Below are positions 8,956 through 17,311 of a stretch of DNA of 38,888 bases, in pieces. Within the stretch, counting starts at the first letter, position 1. Each line of letters begins with the position of its first letter. The notes beneath the pieces were generated by a model. That model was not told the origin of the DNA and ran no database searches. It saw only the letters and a program-made list of their open reading frames with translations. This DNA comes from Rhizobium sp. Q54. GTDB lineage: Bacteria; Pseudomonadota; Alphaproteobacteria; Rhizobiales; Beijerinckiaceae. Both the position numbers and the translations under genes were made by a program. Location of the stretch: assembly GCA_945903655.1 (NCBI GenBank), contig CAMDOY010000002.1, forward strand, positions 1 to 38,888. Direction: 5' to 3'.

Positions 8956-10352
8956 TATCCGCGACCCTTTTCCAGCTCCGGCCTGGCCCACCATGGGCCC
9001 GGATCGATTGCAGTCCCGTCTTTTCGAAACTCAATATAGAGAATGGGTTGCGTCGCGCCAATGGCGATCGCAGCCGCAGTCTTGGCGGAGCCGTCGCCCA
9101 TCAGGGCGACCGGTTCCCCGGCAAGCACGAACTGACCCACTTCCACATTGATCCGTTCCATACCGGCCAGAACCACATAGTAGCCCCCGCCCGCATTGAT
9201 GATCAAGAGTTGTCCGTAGGTTCTGTAGGGTCCCGAGAAGGCGACCCAACCGTCGCTGGGCGAGGCGACCACCGCCCGGGGGCTTGCGGCGAGCGACAAA
9301 CCCTTCTCCGCGCCGCCAAATCCGTCAGGCGCGCCAAAGGCTTTCAATAGGGCGCCGCTGACCGGCAGGGGCAGAAGCCCCCGCGCCTGGGCGAAGGGAA
9401 TGGCGGGCGCAAGCCGCGCCGCATCCTTGAAGGGAACCGCAGCCGGACGGGGCCGCGCAGCTTCCAGCTTCTGGTCCTCGTCCGCCCGCCGCGCCGCCTC
9501 CGCGCCGCGCGCAGCCGCAGCGACCTCGTTCTCCATGCGGGCGATCAGGTCCTTCAGGTCGAGGGCCTGACGCGCCAGATCGCTCGCCCAGGCGCGCTCG
9601 GCCGCGTTGACCTTCTCGGCCTCCTGGATGGCTTTTTGCCGGGCGGCGACGAGGGCGGCGATGCGCTCGCGCTCGATGTCGAGGCTGACCTGCTCCTTGC
9701 GCTGAGCTTGCCCCTCGGTGGCGATGCTCATGAGAGCCGCCTGCAAATCCGAGAGATCCGTGGCCAGAGCCTCGGTTTCTCCGCGCAATTCCGGCACCAC
9801 CGCGCCCAGCAGCATGGAGGTGCGAATCGCCTCCAGCATGTCCTCGGGCCGCACCAGCACGGCGGGCGGCGGCTTGCGGCCCATGCGCTGCAGGGCCGCC
9901 AGCACATCGGCGATCACGCCGCGCCTGCTCTCAAGGGAGCGACGGATGGCGGCTTCGCTGGCTTTCGAACTGATCAGGCGCGCTTCAATGTCGGCGATGC
10001 GGACCTCCCCCGCGCGGGCCCGGGCCGTCGTTTCGATGAGCGCCGCATTGATCCGCGCGCGGTCGTTGCGCATGAGCTCGATCTCGGCGGCGGTCTTGCG
10101 GCTGCGCTCCTCGGCGGCCTTGCGCTCGTCTTCAAGGGCGCGCAGATCGCTCTGGCCCTTGTCGATCACCTGACGCGGATCCTCAGGCGCGGACTGGGCC
10201 AGAGCCAGACCCGCGAAGAGCTGCGACGCGGCGGCGAGGGCGCCGACGAGCATCACGCAAGATAGTCTGGGCAAGTGGGGAAGCAGGCGCGGCCTCGAAG
10301 AAAAACAGGAGCGAATCACGCTGACACCAAGGGTGTAAGAGTGTGGCGCCAA
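8955..10352 (-). CDS. EnvC-like murein hydrolase activator (coiled coil plus degenerate LytM)
   Basis: 465 residues in the open frame. A signal peptide ends around LALAQ (residue 53), followed by long coiled coil (about 60-290, rich in Ala/Glu/Arg/Lys) and a C-terminal M23/LytM fold from about 340. The zinc ligands of active LytM enzymes are absent: KGLSLAAS stands where H-x3-D is expected and LYIEFRKDG where the HxH motif would be. This fits an EnvC-type activator of N-acetylmuramoyl-L-alanine amidases rather than an enzyme. TTG at 10352 is the longest start; GTG encoding residue 12 is an alternative, and neither has a strong ribosome site. Its stop overlaps the ctpA start (TAATG). Confidence 0.87.
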   Translation of the reverse strand: MAPHSYTLGVSVIRSCFSSRPRLLPHLPRLSCVMLVGALAAASQLFAGLALAQSAPEDPRQVIDKGQSDLRALEDERKAAEERSRKTAAEIELMRNDRARINAALIETTARARAGEVRIADIEARLISSKASEAAIRRSLESRRGVIADVLAALQRMGRKPPPAVLVRPEDMLEAIRTSMLLGAVVPELRGETEALATDLSDLQAALMSIATEGQAQRKEQVSLDIERERIAALVAARQKAIQEAEKVNAAERAWASDLARQALDLKDLIARMENEVAAAARGAEAARRADEDQKLEAARPRPAAVPFKDAARLAPAIPFAQARGLLPLPVSGALLKAFGAPDGFGGAEKGLSLAASPRAVVASPSDGWVAFSGPYRTYGQLLIINAGGGYYVVLAGMERINVEVGQFVLAGEPVALMGDGSAKTAAAIAIGATQPILYIEFRKDGTAIDPGPWWARPELEKGRG

Positions 10353-10394
10353 GGCGGCAAGGGCCGGGCCAAGGCGCGATAAATCGCAGGCGCG

Positions 10395-10877
10395 TCAAAC
10401 CCGATGGTAGGGATGGCCCGCCAGAATGGTGATGGCGCGGTAGATCTGCTCGGCCGCCATGATCCGCGCGAGTTGATGGGGCCAGGTCATGGCGCCGAAG
10501 GCCAGCACCTGCGCGGCCTGCGCCCGCAAGGAGGGATCAAAACCATCGGGACCGCCAAGGGCCAGGACAAGCGCGGGGGTTCCCGCATCGCGCTCCCGGC
10601 CCATGTCGGCGGCGAAGGTTTCGCTGGGAATGGATTTGCCCCGCTCGTCCAGCAGGATCAGCCGCGCGCCCGGGGGCACGAAGGCCATCAGCGCCCGGGC
10701 CTCCTCGACCTTGCGGTCTTCGGGTCGGCGCGCCCGGCCCTCCTCGATTTCGCGCAGTTCGACGCCGGTGAGGCCAACGCCGCGCGCGGAAGCCGCTGCG
10801 CGCTCCATGTAGCGCGCGCAGAGTTCACGTTCGGGCCCGGCCTTCAGCCGCCCGATGGCGATCAACGCGACGCGCAT
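10395..10877 (-). CDS. rlmH: 23S rRNA (pseudouridine1915-N3)-methyltransferase
   Basis: 160 residues, the SPOUT-class RlmH length. Motifs: LALGGPDGF at 105-113 (SAM-binding knot region), HQLARIMAAEQIYRA at 134-148 and the C-terminal HPYHR. It methylates N3 of pseudouridine 1915 in helix 69 of 23S rRNA, acting on 70S ribosomes as a dimer. ATG at 10877 begins MRVALIAIGRLK, the usual start; the open frame runs further upstream into rsfS and is rejected. It follows rsfS after 14 bases, a conserved pair, both acting on the large subunit. Confidence 0.95.
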   Translation of the reverse strand: MRVALIAIGRLKAGPERELCARYMERAAASARGVGLTGVELREIEEGRARRPEDRKVEEARALMAFVPPGARLILLDERGKSIPSETFAADMGRERDAGTPALVLALGGPDGFDPSLRAQAAQVLAFGAMTWPHQLARIMAAEQIYRAITILAGHPYHRV

Positions 10878-10891
10878 GGCGAAAGCGACGC

Positions 10892-11329
10892 CTAGACGGC
10901 GGCGCGTGCGCCCTGCGGGCTCCGCTCGCCCGGCCTGTCCCCGCCCCACATCTTTTCAAGATTGTAGAAGGCGCGAACTTCGGGCCGGAAAATGTGGACG
11001 ATCACATCGCCCGCATCGACCAGAACCCAATCGCAATGGGGAACGCCCTCGACCTTGGGGGTCGGCGCGCCGGCCTCCTTGCACGCCTTGACGACGCGAT
11101 CCGCGATCGAGCCGACATGCACGCCAGAACGCCCGGTCGCCACGATCATGAGATCGGCGATGGAGGTCTTGCCATGCAGGTCGATCGAGACGAGGTCTTC
11201 AGCCTTGGCGTCTTCGAGGCTGTGCAGGACGGTCCGCACGAGTTTGCCGGTGTCCAGTACGGAACCATTCACCGGTTGAAGCATCGCAGTGCTCGCTTCT
11301 GAGGTCATCGTGGGTGTCAGCGCCTTCAT
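10892..11329 (-). CDS. rsfS: ribosomal silencing factor RsfS
   Basis: 145 residues from ATG 11329. The conserved core is complete: LEDAKAEDLVSIDL, TSIADLMIVATGRSGVHVG, PHCDWVLVDAGDVIVHIF and RAFYNLEKMWG. RsfS binds L14 on the 50S subunit and blocks joining with 30S under nutrient limitation. Start choice is uncertain: GTG at 11356 is in frame, and ATG codons at 11308 and 11284 would give shorter proteins; I chose 11329 because a GGTGA sits about 8 bases upstream. It lies between nadD and rlmH in the usual alphaproteobacterial order. Confidence 0.92.
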   Translation of the reverse strand: MKALTPTMTSEASTAMLQPVNGSVLDTGKLVRTVLHSLEDAKAEDLVSIDLHGKTSIADLMIVATGRSGVHVGSIADRVVKACKEAGAPTPKVEGVPHCDWVLVDAGDVIVHIFRPEVRAFYNLEKMWGGDRPGERSPQGARAAV

Positions 11330-11411
11330 GCTCCTGTCACCGGCATGCGCCGGCACATCTCAATGTGGGCCAAAACTGCGGAAAATTCAACCTCGATTGC
11401 GTGCGAGGGCC

Positions 11412-12080
11412 CTAATATCCGGGCGGCAGGGTCTTTCCCTTGCGCCGAAGCTCGGTTGAAGAGAGGTCGGAGCGCTTCGCATGGATGAAGACAAAGGCCG
11501 GAGCGCTGGCTTTGGCGAGCAGGGGACCGTCCGTTTCATCAAGGCGATGGGGCGCAAGCCAGGCCCCGGCGGGACTATTGGTCGCCTTCAGGGTCGATCC
11601 CGGTCGATCGATCACGGCGATGGGAACAAGAGCCGCAATATCCCGCCAGTGCTGCCAGCGATGAAAACCCGCCAGATTGTCCGCCCCCATGATCCAGACG
11701 AATCGCACGGCAGAGCATCGCCGGGTCAGCCAGGCGATGGTGTCATAGGTGTAGCGGGTGCCGATCTGCGCCTCGAGGCCGGTGACGACGATGCGGGGAT
11801 GGTCGGCCAGTTCATGGGCTGCGGCCATGCGCGCGGCGAGCGAAGGCAAGCCGTCGTTCTGCTTCAGGGGATTGCCGGGGGTGACGAGCCACCAGATCTG
11901 GTCGAGCCCCAGCCGCGCCATGGCGATGGTGCTGACGAGACGGTGCCCCTCGTGGGGGGGATTGAAGGTCCCGCCGAAGAGGCCGATGCGCATGCCCGGA
12001 GCGTGGGGCGGAAGGCGCACGGGTCCGCCCCCGCCATTGGCGGGCGGTGGAACGGGAATGGACCTTCTAGTTATGCTCAT
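11412..12080 (-). CDS. nadD: nicotinate-nucleotide adenylyltransferase
   Basis: 222 residues from ATG 12080. The nucleotidyltransferase signature GGTFNPPHEGH is at 36-46 and the second motif SSTELR at 207-212; WIMGADNLAGFHRW is the conserved mid-region. It transfers AMP from ATP to nicotinate mononucleotide, giving deamido-NAD in NAD synthesis. The N terminus has about 29 extra residues before MRIGLFGG, common in this order; starts at TTG 12089 or at ATG 11993 are possible. An 82-base gap separates it from rsfS. Confidence 0.94.
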   Translation of the reverse strand: MSITRRSIPVPPPANGGGGPVRLPPHAPGMRIGLFGGTFNPPHEGHRLVSTIAMARLGLDQIWWLVTPGNPLKQNDGLPSLAARMAAAHELADHPRIVVTGLEAQIGTRYTYDTIAWLTRRCSAVRFVWIMGADNLAGFHRWQHWRDIAALVPIAVIDRPGSTLKATNSPAGAWLAPHRLDETDGPLLAKASAPAFVFIHAKRSDLSSTELRRKGKTLPPGY

Positions 12081-12168
12081 TTCCGTCAAAATGACGGGAG
12101 CCGAGCTTCAGCGCAAGGGGGCAGCGGGAAATCAGATGAAACAGGGCAAAAACCGGGCTTGAATCGGT

Positions 12169-12224
12169 CGCGCCGCCCAACTCCATGGACCGAAAGCTTC
12201 GGCTGCATGGAGCGCGGCGGCGCG
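12169..12224. repeat. large structured hairpin
   Basis: A 56-base stem-loop with 21 base pairs: CGCGCCGCC pairs with GGCGGCGCG (9 bp), a 3x3 internal loop, CTCCATG with CATGGAG (7 bp), a small internal loop, then CCGAA with TTCGG (5 bp) around AGC. It lies between nadD and the cold-shock gene and is followed by no T-run. It may be a palindromic repeat element, a 3' end stabiliser or a regulatory leader of nadD. Confidence 0.6.
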
Positions 12225-12240
12225 AACGCACGTCGGCCCT

Positions 12241-12284
12241 TCAAGGGCGAGGGCTTCGCAAGAGAACCCGCGAAGCCGCCTTGA
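12241..12284 (-). terminator. hairpin downstream of the cold-shock gene
   Basis: In the minus direction, 5 bases after the csp stop, TCAAGG pairs with CCTTGA and GGCTTCGC with GCGAAGCC around a 10-base loop. The stem is strong (14 pairs) but lacks a T-run. Position makes a transcript-end role likely. Confidence 0.5.
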
Positions 12285-12289
12285 GAAGC

Positions 12290-12499
12290 TTAGATCTTCT
12301 TCAGGCTGTCGGCGCTGGACTTGCCACTGCGCTTGTCAGCGACGATTTCGTAAGAAACCTTGTCGCCTTCGTTCAAGCTGCTGAAGCCTGCACGCTCGAC
12401 GGCGCTGATGTGCACGAACACGTCAGTACCACCCTGGTCAGGCTCGATGAACCCGAAGCCCTTTTGACCATTGAACCACTTCACTGTACCGGTAGCCAT
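12290..12499 (-). CDS. cold-shock protein (CspA family)
   Basis: 69 residues, a single cold-shock domain. RNP1 KGFGFI at 13-18 and RNP2 VFVHI at 27-31 are intact, with the WFN motif at 8-10. It binds single-stranded RNA or DNA as an RNA chaperone. ATG 12499 is chosen because AGGAAA lies 7 bases upstream; the 9 codons before it in frame are leader. The 5' leader is short with a small GC hairpin, unlike the long thermosensor leader of E. coli cspA. It is flanked by hairpins and has its own promoter, so it is monocistronic. Confidence 0.95.
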   Translation of the reverse strand: MATGTVKWFNGQKGFGFIEPDQGGTDVFVHISAVERAGFSSLNEGDKVSYEIVADKRSGKSSADSLKKI

Positions 12500-12539
12500 A
12501 GAGTTTCCTATCGTCTTTGCCGGCAACTGCCGGAGATTG

Positions 12540-12569
12540 CTTATAGCACCAAAAATACAGTTTTCACAA
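12540..12569 (-). promoter_or_regulatory. promoter of the cold-shock gene
   Basis: On the minus strand TTGTGA (-35) and TATAAG (-10) are 18 bases apart, with a T-rich spacer and an AT-only stretch (12581-12600) upstream that could act as an UP element. The predicted start is near 12532, giving a leader of about 33 bases. Confidence 0.55.
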
Positions 12570-12627
12570 ACTGAGCAGGAATTATTTTATTATTTATTTT
12601 GAAGGGAACTTTTTACTGCGAAGTTTC

Positions 12628-12655
12628 AAGCGCTCGACCAAAAGATCGAGCGCTT
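12628..12655. terminator. hairpin terminator downstream of the VOC dioxygenase gene
   Basis: AAGCGCTCGA and TCGAGCGCTT form a perfect 10-bp stem with an 8-base loop. On the plus strand it is followed by TTATTTT, on the minus strand by TGAAACTT. The only gene that could use it is the minus-strand dioxygenase ending at 12665, so it acts either with a weak T-run or also insulates the csp region from plus-strand transcription. Confidence 0.6.
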
Positions 12656-12664
12656 TTATTTTGT

Positions 12665-13612
12665 CTAATCAACGACAACCGACTCAAAAAACCTTGGCGC
12701 GAGCGCTGGGCCCCATTGCGCCAGATTTTCGTCGGTGGCGGGATAATCGCCTGCGGGCATGTCGGCGGTGAGCAAGTCTCCATCGGCGTAATGTTCAAAC
12801 ATATAGCCCCAGGGGCTGCGCCAATAATCGAAAACCTGGCTGCCGAGGAGGTGGCGACCAACGCCCCAGGCGGGTTTGTAGCCCTTTTCCTTCAGCCATT
12901 CGTGGCCGATATGGACGGCGTCCGGGTCCTGCACCTCGAAGGAGGCGTGGTGGACATTGATGTCGCCGGGCGTGTGCAGGGCGAAGATCGTGTGATGATC
13001 CGCCGGACGGTCGCCCCGGTTGCAGCGCAGGAAATTTCCCAGGGTCGAGGCCTGATCGCCCGGCACGTGCAGCCGGTCGGTGACCAGCATGCCCAGAGTG
13101 TCCTGAAACCAGCGGGCGCCGACGTCCCCGTCATTGAACTTGAGCACGCAATGGCCGAGCCGCACCACGCGGGCGGGCTCGTGGTCGGGCCGCTGGAAGC
13201 TCTTGATCCGCTGTTTCTGCAAGGCGAAATTCACCGGCAGGGGCGCGCGCACCGGCAGGGGCTCTACGAGGGTCATGCCGTGGACAAGATCGACGCGGTA
13301 GCCGTCGGGGGCGGTGAGCCGCACCCGCTGTCCCCCGCCCGGGCCTTCGATGGCCTCGATGGGGGAGGCGCCCGGCAGGTGGCTGGCCTCCTCCAGCTCC
13401 GCCGCCGACCCCGCCAACATCCCAACCCCCGCAAAACCGGGCTCGCCCTTCTCGGTCACGTGGATGAAGGGATAGGTCCCCGCGCCCCGCATATAGAGCC
13501 GGTCCGCCGTGCGGGCGGCCTCGACCATGCCGAAATCCCTGAGGAACTGCGCGTGTTTGTCGAGATCAGGCGCGCGATGCGCCACATAGACGATATCTTG
13601 CACCTTGATCAT
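12665..13612 (-). CDS. VOC-family protein, extradiol dioxygenase-like
   Basis: 315 residues with two vicinal-oxygen-chelate modules. Metal ligands can be placed as in type I extradiol dioxygenases: His154 (RLGHCVLKF), His222 (NVHHASFEV) and Glu273 (GYMFEHYADGD). The C-terminal stretch GRHLLGSQVFDYWRSPWGY matches the extradiol signature region. Such enzymes cleave catechol or dihydroxybiphenyl rings next to the hydroxyls using Fe(II). No hydrolase, hydratase or other ring-cleavage gene is adjacent, so the substrate is open; a glyoxalase-like role cannot be excluded. ATG 13612 has GGGAGG 6 bases upstream. It stands between proA and csp. Confidence 0.82.
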   Translation of the reverse strand: MIKVQDIVYVAHRAPDLDKHAQFLRDFGMVEAARTADRLYMRGAGTYPFIHVTEKGEPGFAGVGMLAGSAAELEEASHLPGASPIEAIEGPGGGQRVRLTAPDGYRVDLVHGMTLVEPLPVRAPLPVNFALQKQRIKSFQRPDHEPARVVRLGHCVLKFNDGDVGARWFQDTLGMLVTDRLHVPGDQASTLGNFLRCNRGDRPADHHTIFALHTPGDINVHHASFEVQDPDAVHIGHEWLKEKGYKPAWGVGRHLLGSQVFDYWRSPWGYMFEHYADGDLLTADMPAGDYPATDENLAQWGPALAPRFFESVVVD

Positions 13613-13693
13613 CGCATCCTCCCACTTGCGCCGCGATGGCGTTTGAACGCCATTATGACGTCTGCGACACCTTTGAAAAGGGCGTCGTGGCGG

Positions 13694-14995
13694 TCAAGGC
13701 CGCGTCTGCCCATCTCCGCGCACGCGGTAATTGAAGGAGCAGAGCTGTTCGAGGCCCACGGGGCCGCGCGCATGCATCCGCCCCGTGGCGATGCCGATCT
13801 CACCGCCAAAGCCGAACTCGCCCCCATCGGCGAACTGGGTGGAGGCGTTGTGCAGCACGATGGCCGAGTCCACCTCCGCCAGAAACCGCTCCGCCGCCTG
13901 TTCGGACTCCGTGATGATGCAGTCGGTATGGTGGGAGCCATAGGTCGCGATATGGTCCATGGCAGCCTGCAGGCCCGCCACCACCTTCACGGAAATGATC
14001 GCCTCGAGATATTCGGTGTGCCAGTCCACCTCGGTGGCCTCCTTCACGCGGGGATCGGTCGCGCGGGCCAGAGCGTCGCCGCGCACCTCGCAGCCCTTGT
14101 CGAGCAGCATGGTCACCAAGGGCGCCAGATGGGTCCCCGCAACGGCTTCATCGACCAGCAGGGTCTCCGCCGCGCCGCAGATGCCGGTGCGCCGCAGCTT
14201 GGAGTTCAGCACGAGGGTCTTGGCCTTTTCAAGGTCGGCGGCGCCGTCCACATAGACATGCACGATGCCCTCCAGATGGGCGAAGACGGGCACCCGCGCG
14301 TCTTCCTGCACCCGCTCCACCAGGCTCTTGCCGCCGCGCGGCACGATGACGTCCACATTGCCGCCAAGGCCCTTGAGCATCTCGCCCACCGCCGCCCGGT
14401 CGCGGGTGGGCACCAGGGAGATCGCGGCATCGGGCAGGCCCGCCGTGCGCAGACCCTCGACGAGGCAGGCGTGGATGATGCGCGAGGAATGGAAACTGTC
14501 GGAGCCGCCGCGCAGGATGGCTGCGTTGCCCGCCTTGAGGCAGAGAGCGCCCGCATCCGCCGTCACATTGGGGCGGCTTTCATAAATGACGCCGATGACG
14601 CCCAGCGGCGTCGCCACGCGCTCAATCTTGAGGCCATTGGGTCGCTCATAGGTGGCGAGCACGCGCCCCACGGGATCGGGCAAGGCTGCTATGTCTTCAA
14701 GGCCCTTGGCCATGGCCTCGACGCGGGCCTCGGTCAGCAGCAACCGATCAAGATTAGCCTTGCTGGCGTTGGCGGCGGCAGCCGCCTCCATGTCGCGGGC
14801 GTTGGCCTCCAGCACATCCTTCACGGAGGTGCGCAGCAGGCCCGCCGCCACCATGAGCGCGGCGTTCTTGCGCTGGCGCGGCGCGAGCGCCAGTTGCCGT
14901 GCGGCGCGGCGCGCCTCGCGGCCGAGCTCCAGCATGGACTGCGCCACATCGCGCTTCTCGCCGCCGCCTTCGATCACCCTGAACTTGTCCACCAT
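13694..14995 (-). CDS. proA: glutamate-5-semialdehyde dehydrogenase (gamma-glutamyl phosphate reductase)
   Basis: 433 residues, full length for ProA. Cofactor and substrate regions are intact: VIYESRPNVTADA at 137-149, AAILRGGSDS at 158-167, VPRGGKSLV, and the catalytic Cys273 in RRTGICGAAETLL. It reduces gamma-glutamyl phosphate with NADPH in the second step of proline synthesis. Its partner proB is on the same strand but about 3.9 kb away; in relatives the two are usually adjacent within obgE-proB-proA-nadD. The gene ends 81 bases before the dioxygenase start and may share a transcript with it. Confidence 0.96.
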   Translation of the reverse strand: MVDKFRVIEGGGEKRDVAQSMLELGREARRAARQLALAPRQRKNAALMVAAGLLRTSVKDVLEANARDMEAAAAANASKANLDRLLLTEARVEAMAKGLEDIAALPDPVGRVLATYERPNGLKIERVATPLGVIGVIYESRPNVTADAGALCLKAGNAAILRGGSDSFHSSRIIHACLVEGLRTAGLPDAAISLVPTRDRAAVGEMLKGLGGNVDVIVPRGGKSLVERVQEDARVPVFAHLEGIVHVYVDGAADLEKAKTLVLNSKLRRTGICGAAETLLVDEAVAGTHLAPLVTMLLDKGCEVRGDALARATDPRVKEATEVDWHTEYLEAIISVKVVAGLQAAMDHIATYGSHHTDCIITESEQAAERFLAEVDSAIVLHNASTQFADGGEFGFGGEIGIATGRMHARGPVGLEQLCSFNYRVRGDGQTRP

Positions 14996-15061
14996 GGCCC
15001 TGAACCTGTTTTTGTCACCTGGGCCACTTTACCCCATCCGCGCCGCCGCGTCACAGAACCT

Positions 15062-16030
15062 TCATAGCCATTTCGCCCGCTTGAAGCGCCAGTAGAGCGT
15101 GCCGCAGAGCACGAAGATGAGGGCAATCACGGTGTGATAGCCATAATGCAGATCAAGCTCCGGCATATGTTTGAAATTCATGCCGTAAATTCCCGCAATC
15201 GCGGTGGGCACGGCGAGGATGGCGGCCCAGGCCGCGAGCTGGCGGGTGATGACGCCCTGCCTTTGCTGCTCCAGCAGGGTGCCGATTTCAAACACGGAGG
15301 TCAGCACGTCGCGCAGGCCCGCGACCATGTTCTCCATGCGCCTGACATGGTCGAGCACATCGTTGAAATAGGGCCGCACCTCATGGTCGATGCAGGGCAG
15401 GTCCAGATTGACCAGCTTGCGCACCATTTCAGAGGTCGGCCCCAACACCCGTTGGAACTTGATGAGTTGATGACGCTGGGTGAAGAGCCGCGTCACCTCT
15501 TCGCGGGTGAGAAATTCATCGAGCGCGCGGCGCTCCATGGCCAGCACCTGATCCTCGATGGCCTCGACGATGGGGAAATAGCCATCGACGACATAATCGA
15601 GAATGGCGTGCAGCACATAGTCGACCCCGTGGGCCAGCAAGTGGGGCGAGGTTTCGAGCTGGGCGCGCAACTGGATATGGGCGCGGGTCGAGCCATGACG
15701 CACGGTGATGATATGGTTGTGACCCACGAAGATCGAGGTCTCACCATACATGATGCGGTCGTCCTGCAGGAAGGCGGTGCGCGTGGTGAGGAAAAGCTGA
15801 TCGCCATAGATGTCCAGCTTGGGCATTTCATGGGGCTGGAGCGCATCCTCCACCGCCAGGGGATGCAGGCCGAAATTCTGCTGCAGGCTGCGCAGCTCGT
15901 CCTCGGTGGGCTCCAGCAGGCCGATCCAGACGAATTCCCCATGGCCGACCATATGCGGCATGGGCCGGTCCAGATGGACCTCCTCGACCCGCTTGCCCTC
16001 ACGATAGAGATAGGCTGCGACGACGCTCAT
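15062..16030 (-). CDS. corA: CorA-family magnesium/cobalt channel
   Basis: 322 residues. A cytoplasmic N-terminal domain is followed by a long helix and two C-terminal transmembrane helices, the first ending in the signature YGMNF, the second at TVIALIFVLCGTLYW. The extreme C terminus is basic (RFKRAKWL), as expected for the cytoplasmic end. It is a pentameric Mg2+ (Co2+, Ni2+) channel in the inner membrane. ATG 16030 is preferred over an ORF start at 16090 because GGGAGA lies 6 bases upstream. It is divergent from the solute-binding protein gene; the gap to proA is 66 bases. Confidence 0.93.
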   Translation of the reverse strand: MSVVAAYLYREGKRVEEVHLDRPMPHMVGHGEFVWIGLLEPTEDELRSLQQNFGLHPLAVEDALQPHEMPKLDIYGDQLFLTTRTAFLQDDRIMYGETSIFVGHNHIITVRHGSTRAHIQLRAQLETSPHLLAHGVDYVLHAILDYVVDGYFPIVEAIEDQVLAMERRALDEFLTREEVTRLFTQRHQLIKFQRVLGPTSEMVRKLVNLDLPCIDHEVRPYFNDVLDHVRRMENMVAGLRDVLTSVFEIGTLLEQQRQGVITRQLAAWAAILAVPTAIAGIYGMNFKHMPELDLHYGYHTVIALIFVLCGTLYWRFKRAKWL

Positions 16031-16193
16031 GCGCTTCTCCCGGCGACTCGCCATGGCGCAGGATTGCCCAGGAATGCGGCTTGTGTCCATCGCGCAGCCG
16101 CGCCTTGCGGGGCGCGCGGGAAACCGCCATCATGCGGGCCATGATCAGGAGGGGGCCCGCCGCAAGAGCGCCCCCCCAAAAGGAGAAACGCCC

Positions 16194-17204
16194 ATGACCA
16201 TCGCCCGCCGCAGCCTGTTGCAGGGAAGCGCAGCCCTTCTCGCCAGCCCCGCCCTGCCCGCCCTCGCCCAGCAGCGCGTGCGCGCGCGCATCGGCGTACT
16301 GCAGACCGCAGGCGCCGGCCCCATGTATCTGGCGCTGGAGCGGGGCTATTTCGCCGCCGAGGGACTGGATGCGGAGATCATCAAGTTCGACAGCGCCCAG
16401 CCGCTGGCGGTGTCGCTGGCGGCGGGGGATATCGAGTTTGGCGCCACGAGCCTTGCGGTCGGCTTCTACAATCTGGCGTCGCAAGGCCTCATGCGCATCA
16501 TCGCCGCCCAGGGGCGCGACAATCCGGATTTTCCCAACAATGGATTCGTGGTCTCCAACGAGGCCTGGGAAAAGGGCTTCCGCAGCTACAAGGATATGGC
16601 GGGCCGCTCGGTGGGCGTCTCGACCCTGGGCTCCGCGCCCCATTATTGCGTGGGCCTGCTGGCCGACAAATATGGCGTGCCCATGAGCAAGATCGATGTG
16701 CAGACGCTCAAGACCAATCCCAATATCGTGGCGACCATCGCCAGCAACCGCATCGACGCGGCCATCACGCCCTCCACCTTCGCCCTGTCGATCACCCGCA
16801 ACAATCAGGGCAAGCTGCTGGGCTGGGTGGGCGACGAGAGCCCCTGGCAGCTCGGCGCCGCCTATACCACCACCAAGCTCGCAGATGGGCGCGGCGAGGA
16901 CGTGAAGAAGTTCCTGCGCGCCTACAAGAAGCGCATGGCGGACTATGCCGACGCCTTCATCACCGCAGATGGCAAGCGCAAGGACGGACCAACCGCCGAC
17001 GCAGTGCTCGCGATCCTCTCGAAATATCTCGACCAGCCCGTGGAGCTGCTGCGCGCGGGCATCAGCTATGTGGACCGCCAGGCCCGCCTCGACGGCCCCG
17101 ACATCGCCCGGCAGGTGAGCTGGTACAAGGCGCAGGGGCTGCTGGAGGGGAATGTGGATGTGGGGGCGTTGATCGATAAGCGGTATGCGGAGTTGTTGCC
17201 GTAG
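16194..17204 (+). CDS. ABC transporter substrate-binding protein (NMT1/SsuA-like), orphan
   Basis: 336 residues. The N terminus (TIARRSLLQGSAALLASPAL...ALAQ) looks like a Tat-type signal with twin arginines, cleaved after about residue 25. The mature part follows the type II periplasmic binding fold used for nitrate, sulfonate, taurine and thiamine-precursor binding: LQTAGAGPMYLALERGYF, LAAGDIEFG, GRSVGVSTLGSAPHY. ATG 16194 has AGGAG 8 bases upstream. No ATPase or permease gene is next to it, so it either uses a transporter encoded elsewhere or has been separated from its operon. The ligand is not predictable. Confidence 0.88.
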   Translation: MTIARRSLLQGSAALLASPALPALAQQRVRARIGVLQTAGAGPMYLALERGYFAAEGLDAEIIKFDSAQPLAVSLAAGDIEFGATSLAVGFYNLASQGLMRIIAAQGRDNPDFPNNGFVVSNEAWEKGFRSYKDMAGRSVGVSTLGSAPHYCVGLLADKYGVPMSKIDVQTLKTNPNIVATIASNRIDAAITPSTFALSITRNNQGKLLGWVGDESPWQLGAAYTTTKLADGRGEDVKKFLRAYKKRMADYADAFITADGKRKDGPTADAVLAILSKYLDQPVELLRAGISYVDRQARLDGPDIARQVSWYKAQGLLEGNVDVGALIDKRYAELLP

Positions 17205-17233
17205 GGGGAATTGGAAGCGCCAGTGAAGCAGGG

Positions 17234-17264
17234 TTGAAATTCATTTTAAGAAAGGATTTATATA
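17234..17264 (+). promoter_or_regulatory. candidate promoter of the two-gene island
   Basis: TTGAAA at 17234 and TTATAT/TATATA ending at 17264 are spaced 18-19 bases apart in an AT-rich stretch that contrasts with the GC-rich sequence before it. It points to the unknown gene starting at 17312. Confidence 0.45.
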
Positions 17265-17311
17265 GCCATGCTTAACTTCGGTTTGCGACCCGCTACAGGA
17301 CTAACTGCTCG

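Noticed and set aside
12599..15067. 822-codon plus-strand open frame opposite the dioxygenase and proA genes
   Set aside because: Same GC artefact; both opposite genes have intact catalytic motifs.
16031..16193. Extended frames for both corA and the binding-protein gene across the divergent gap
   Set aside because: Both have clear internal ATG starts with ribosome sites; the gap is the shared promoter region.
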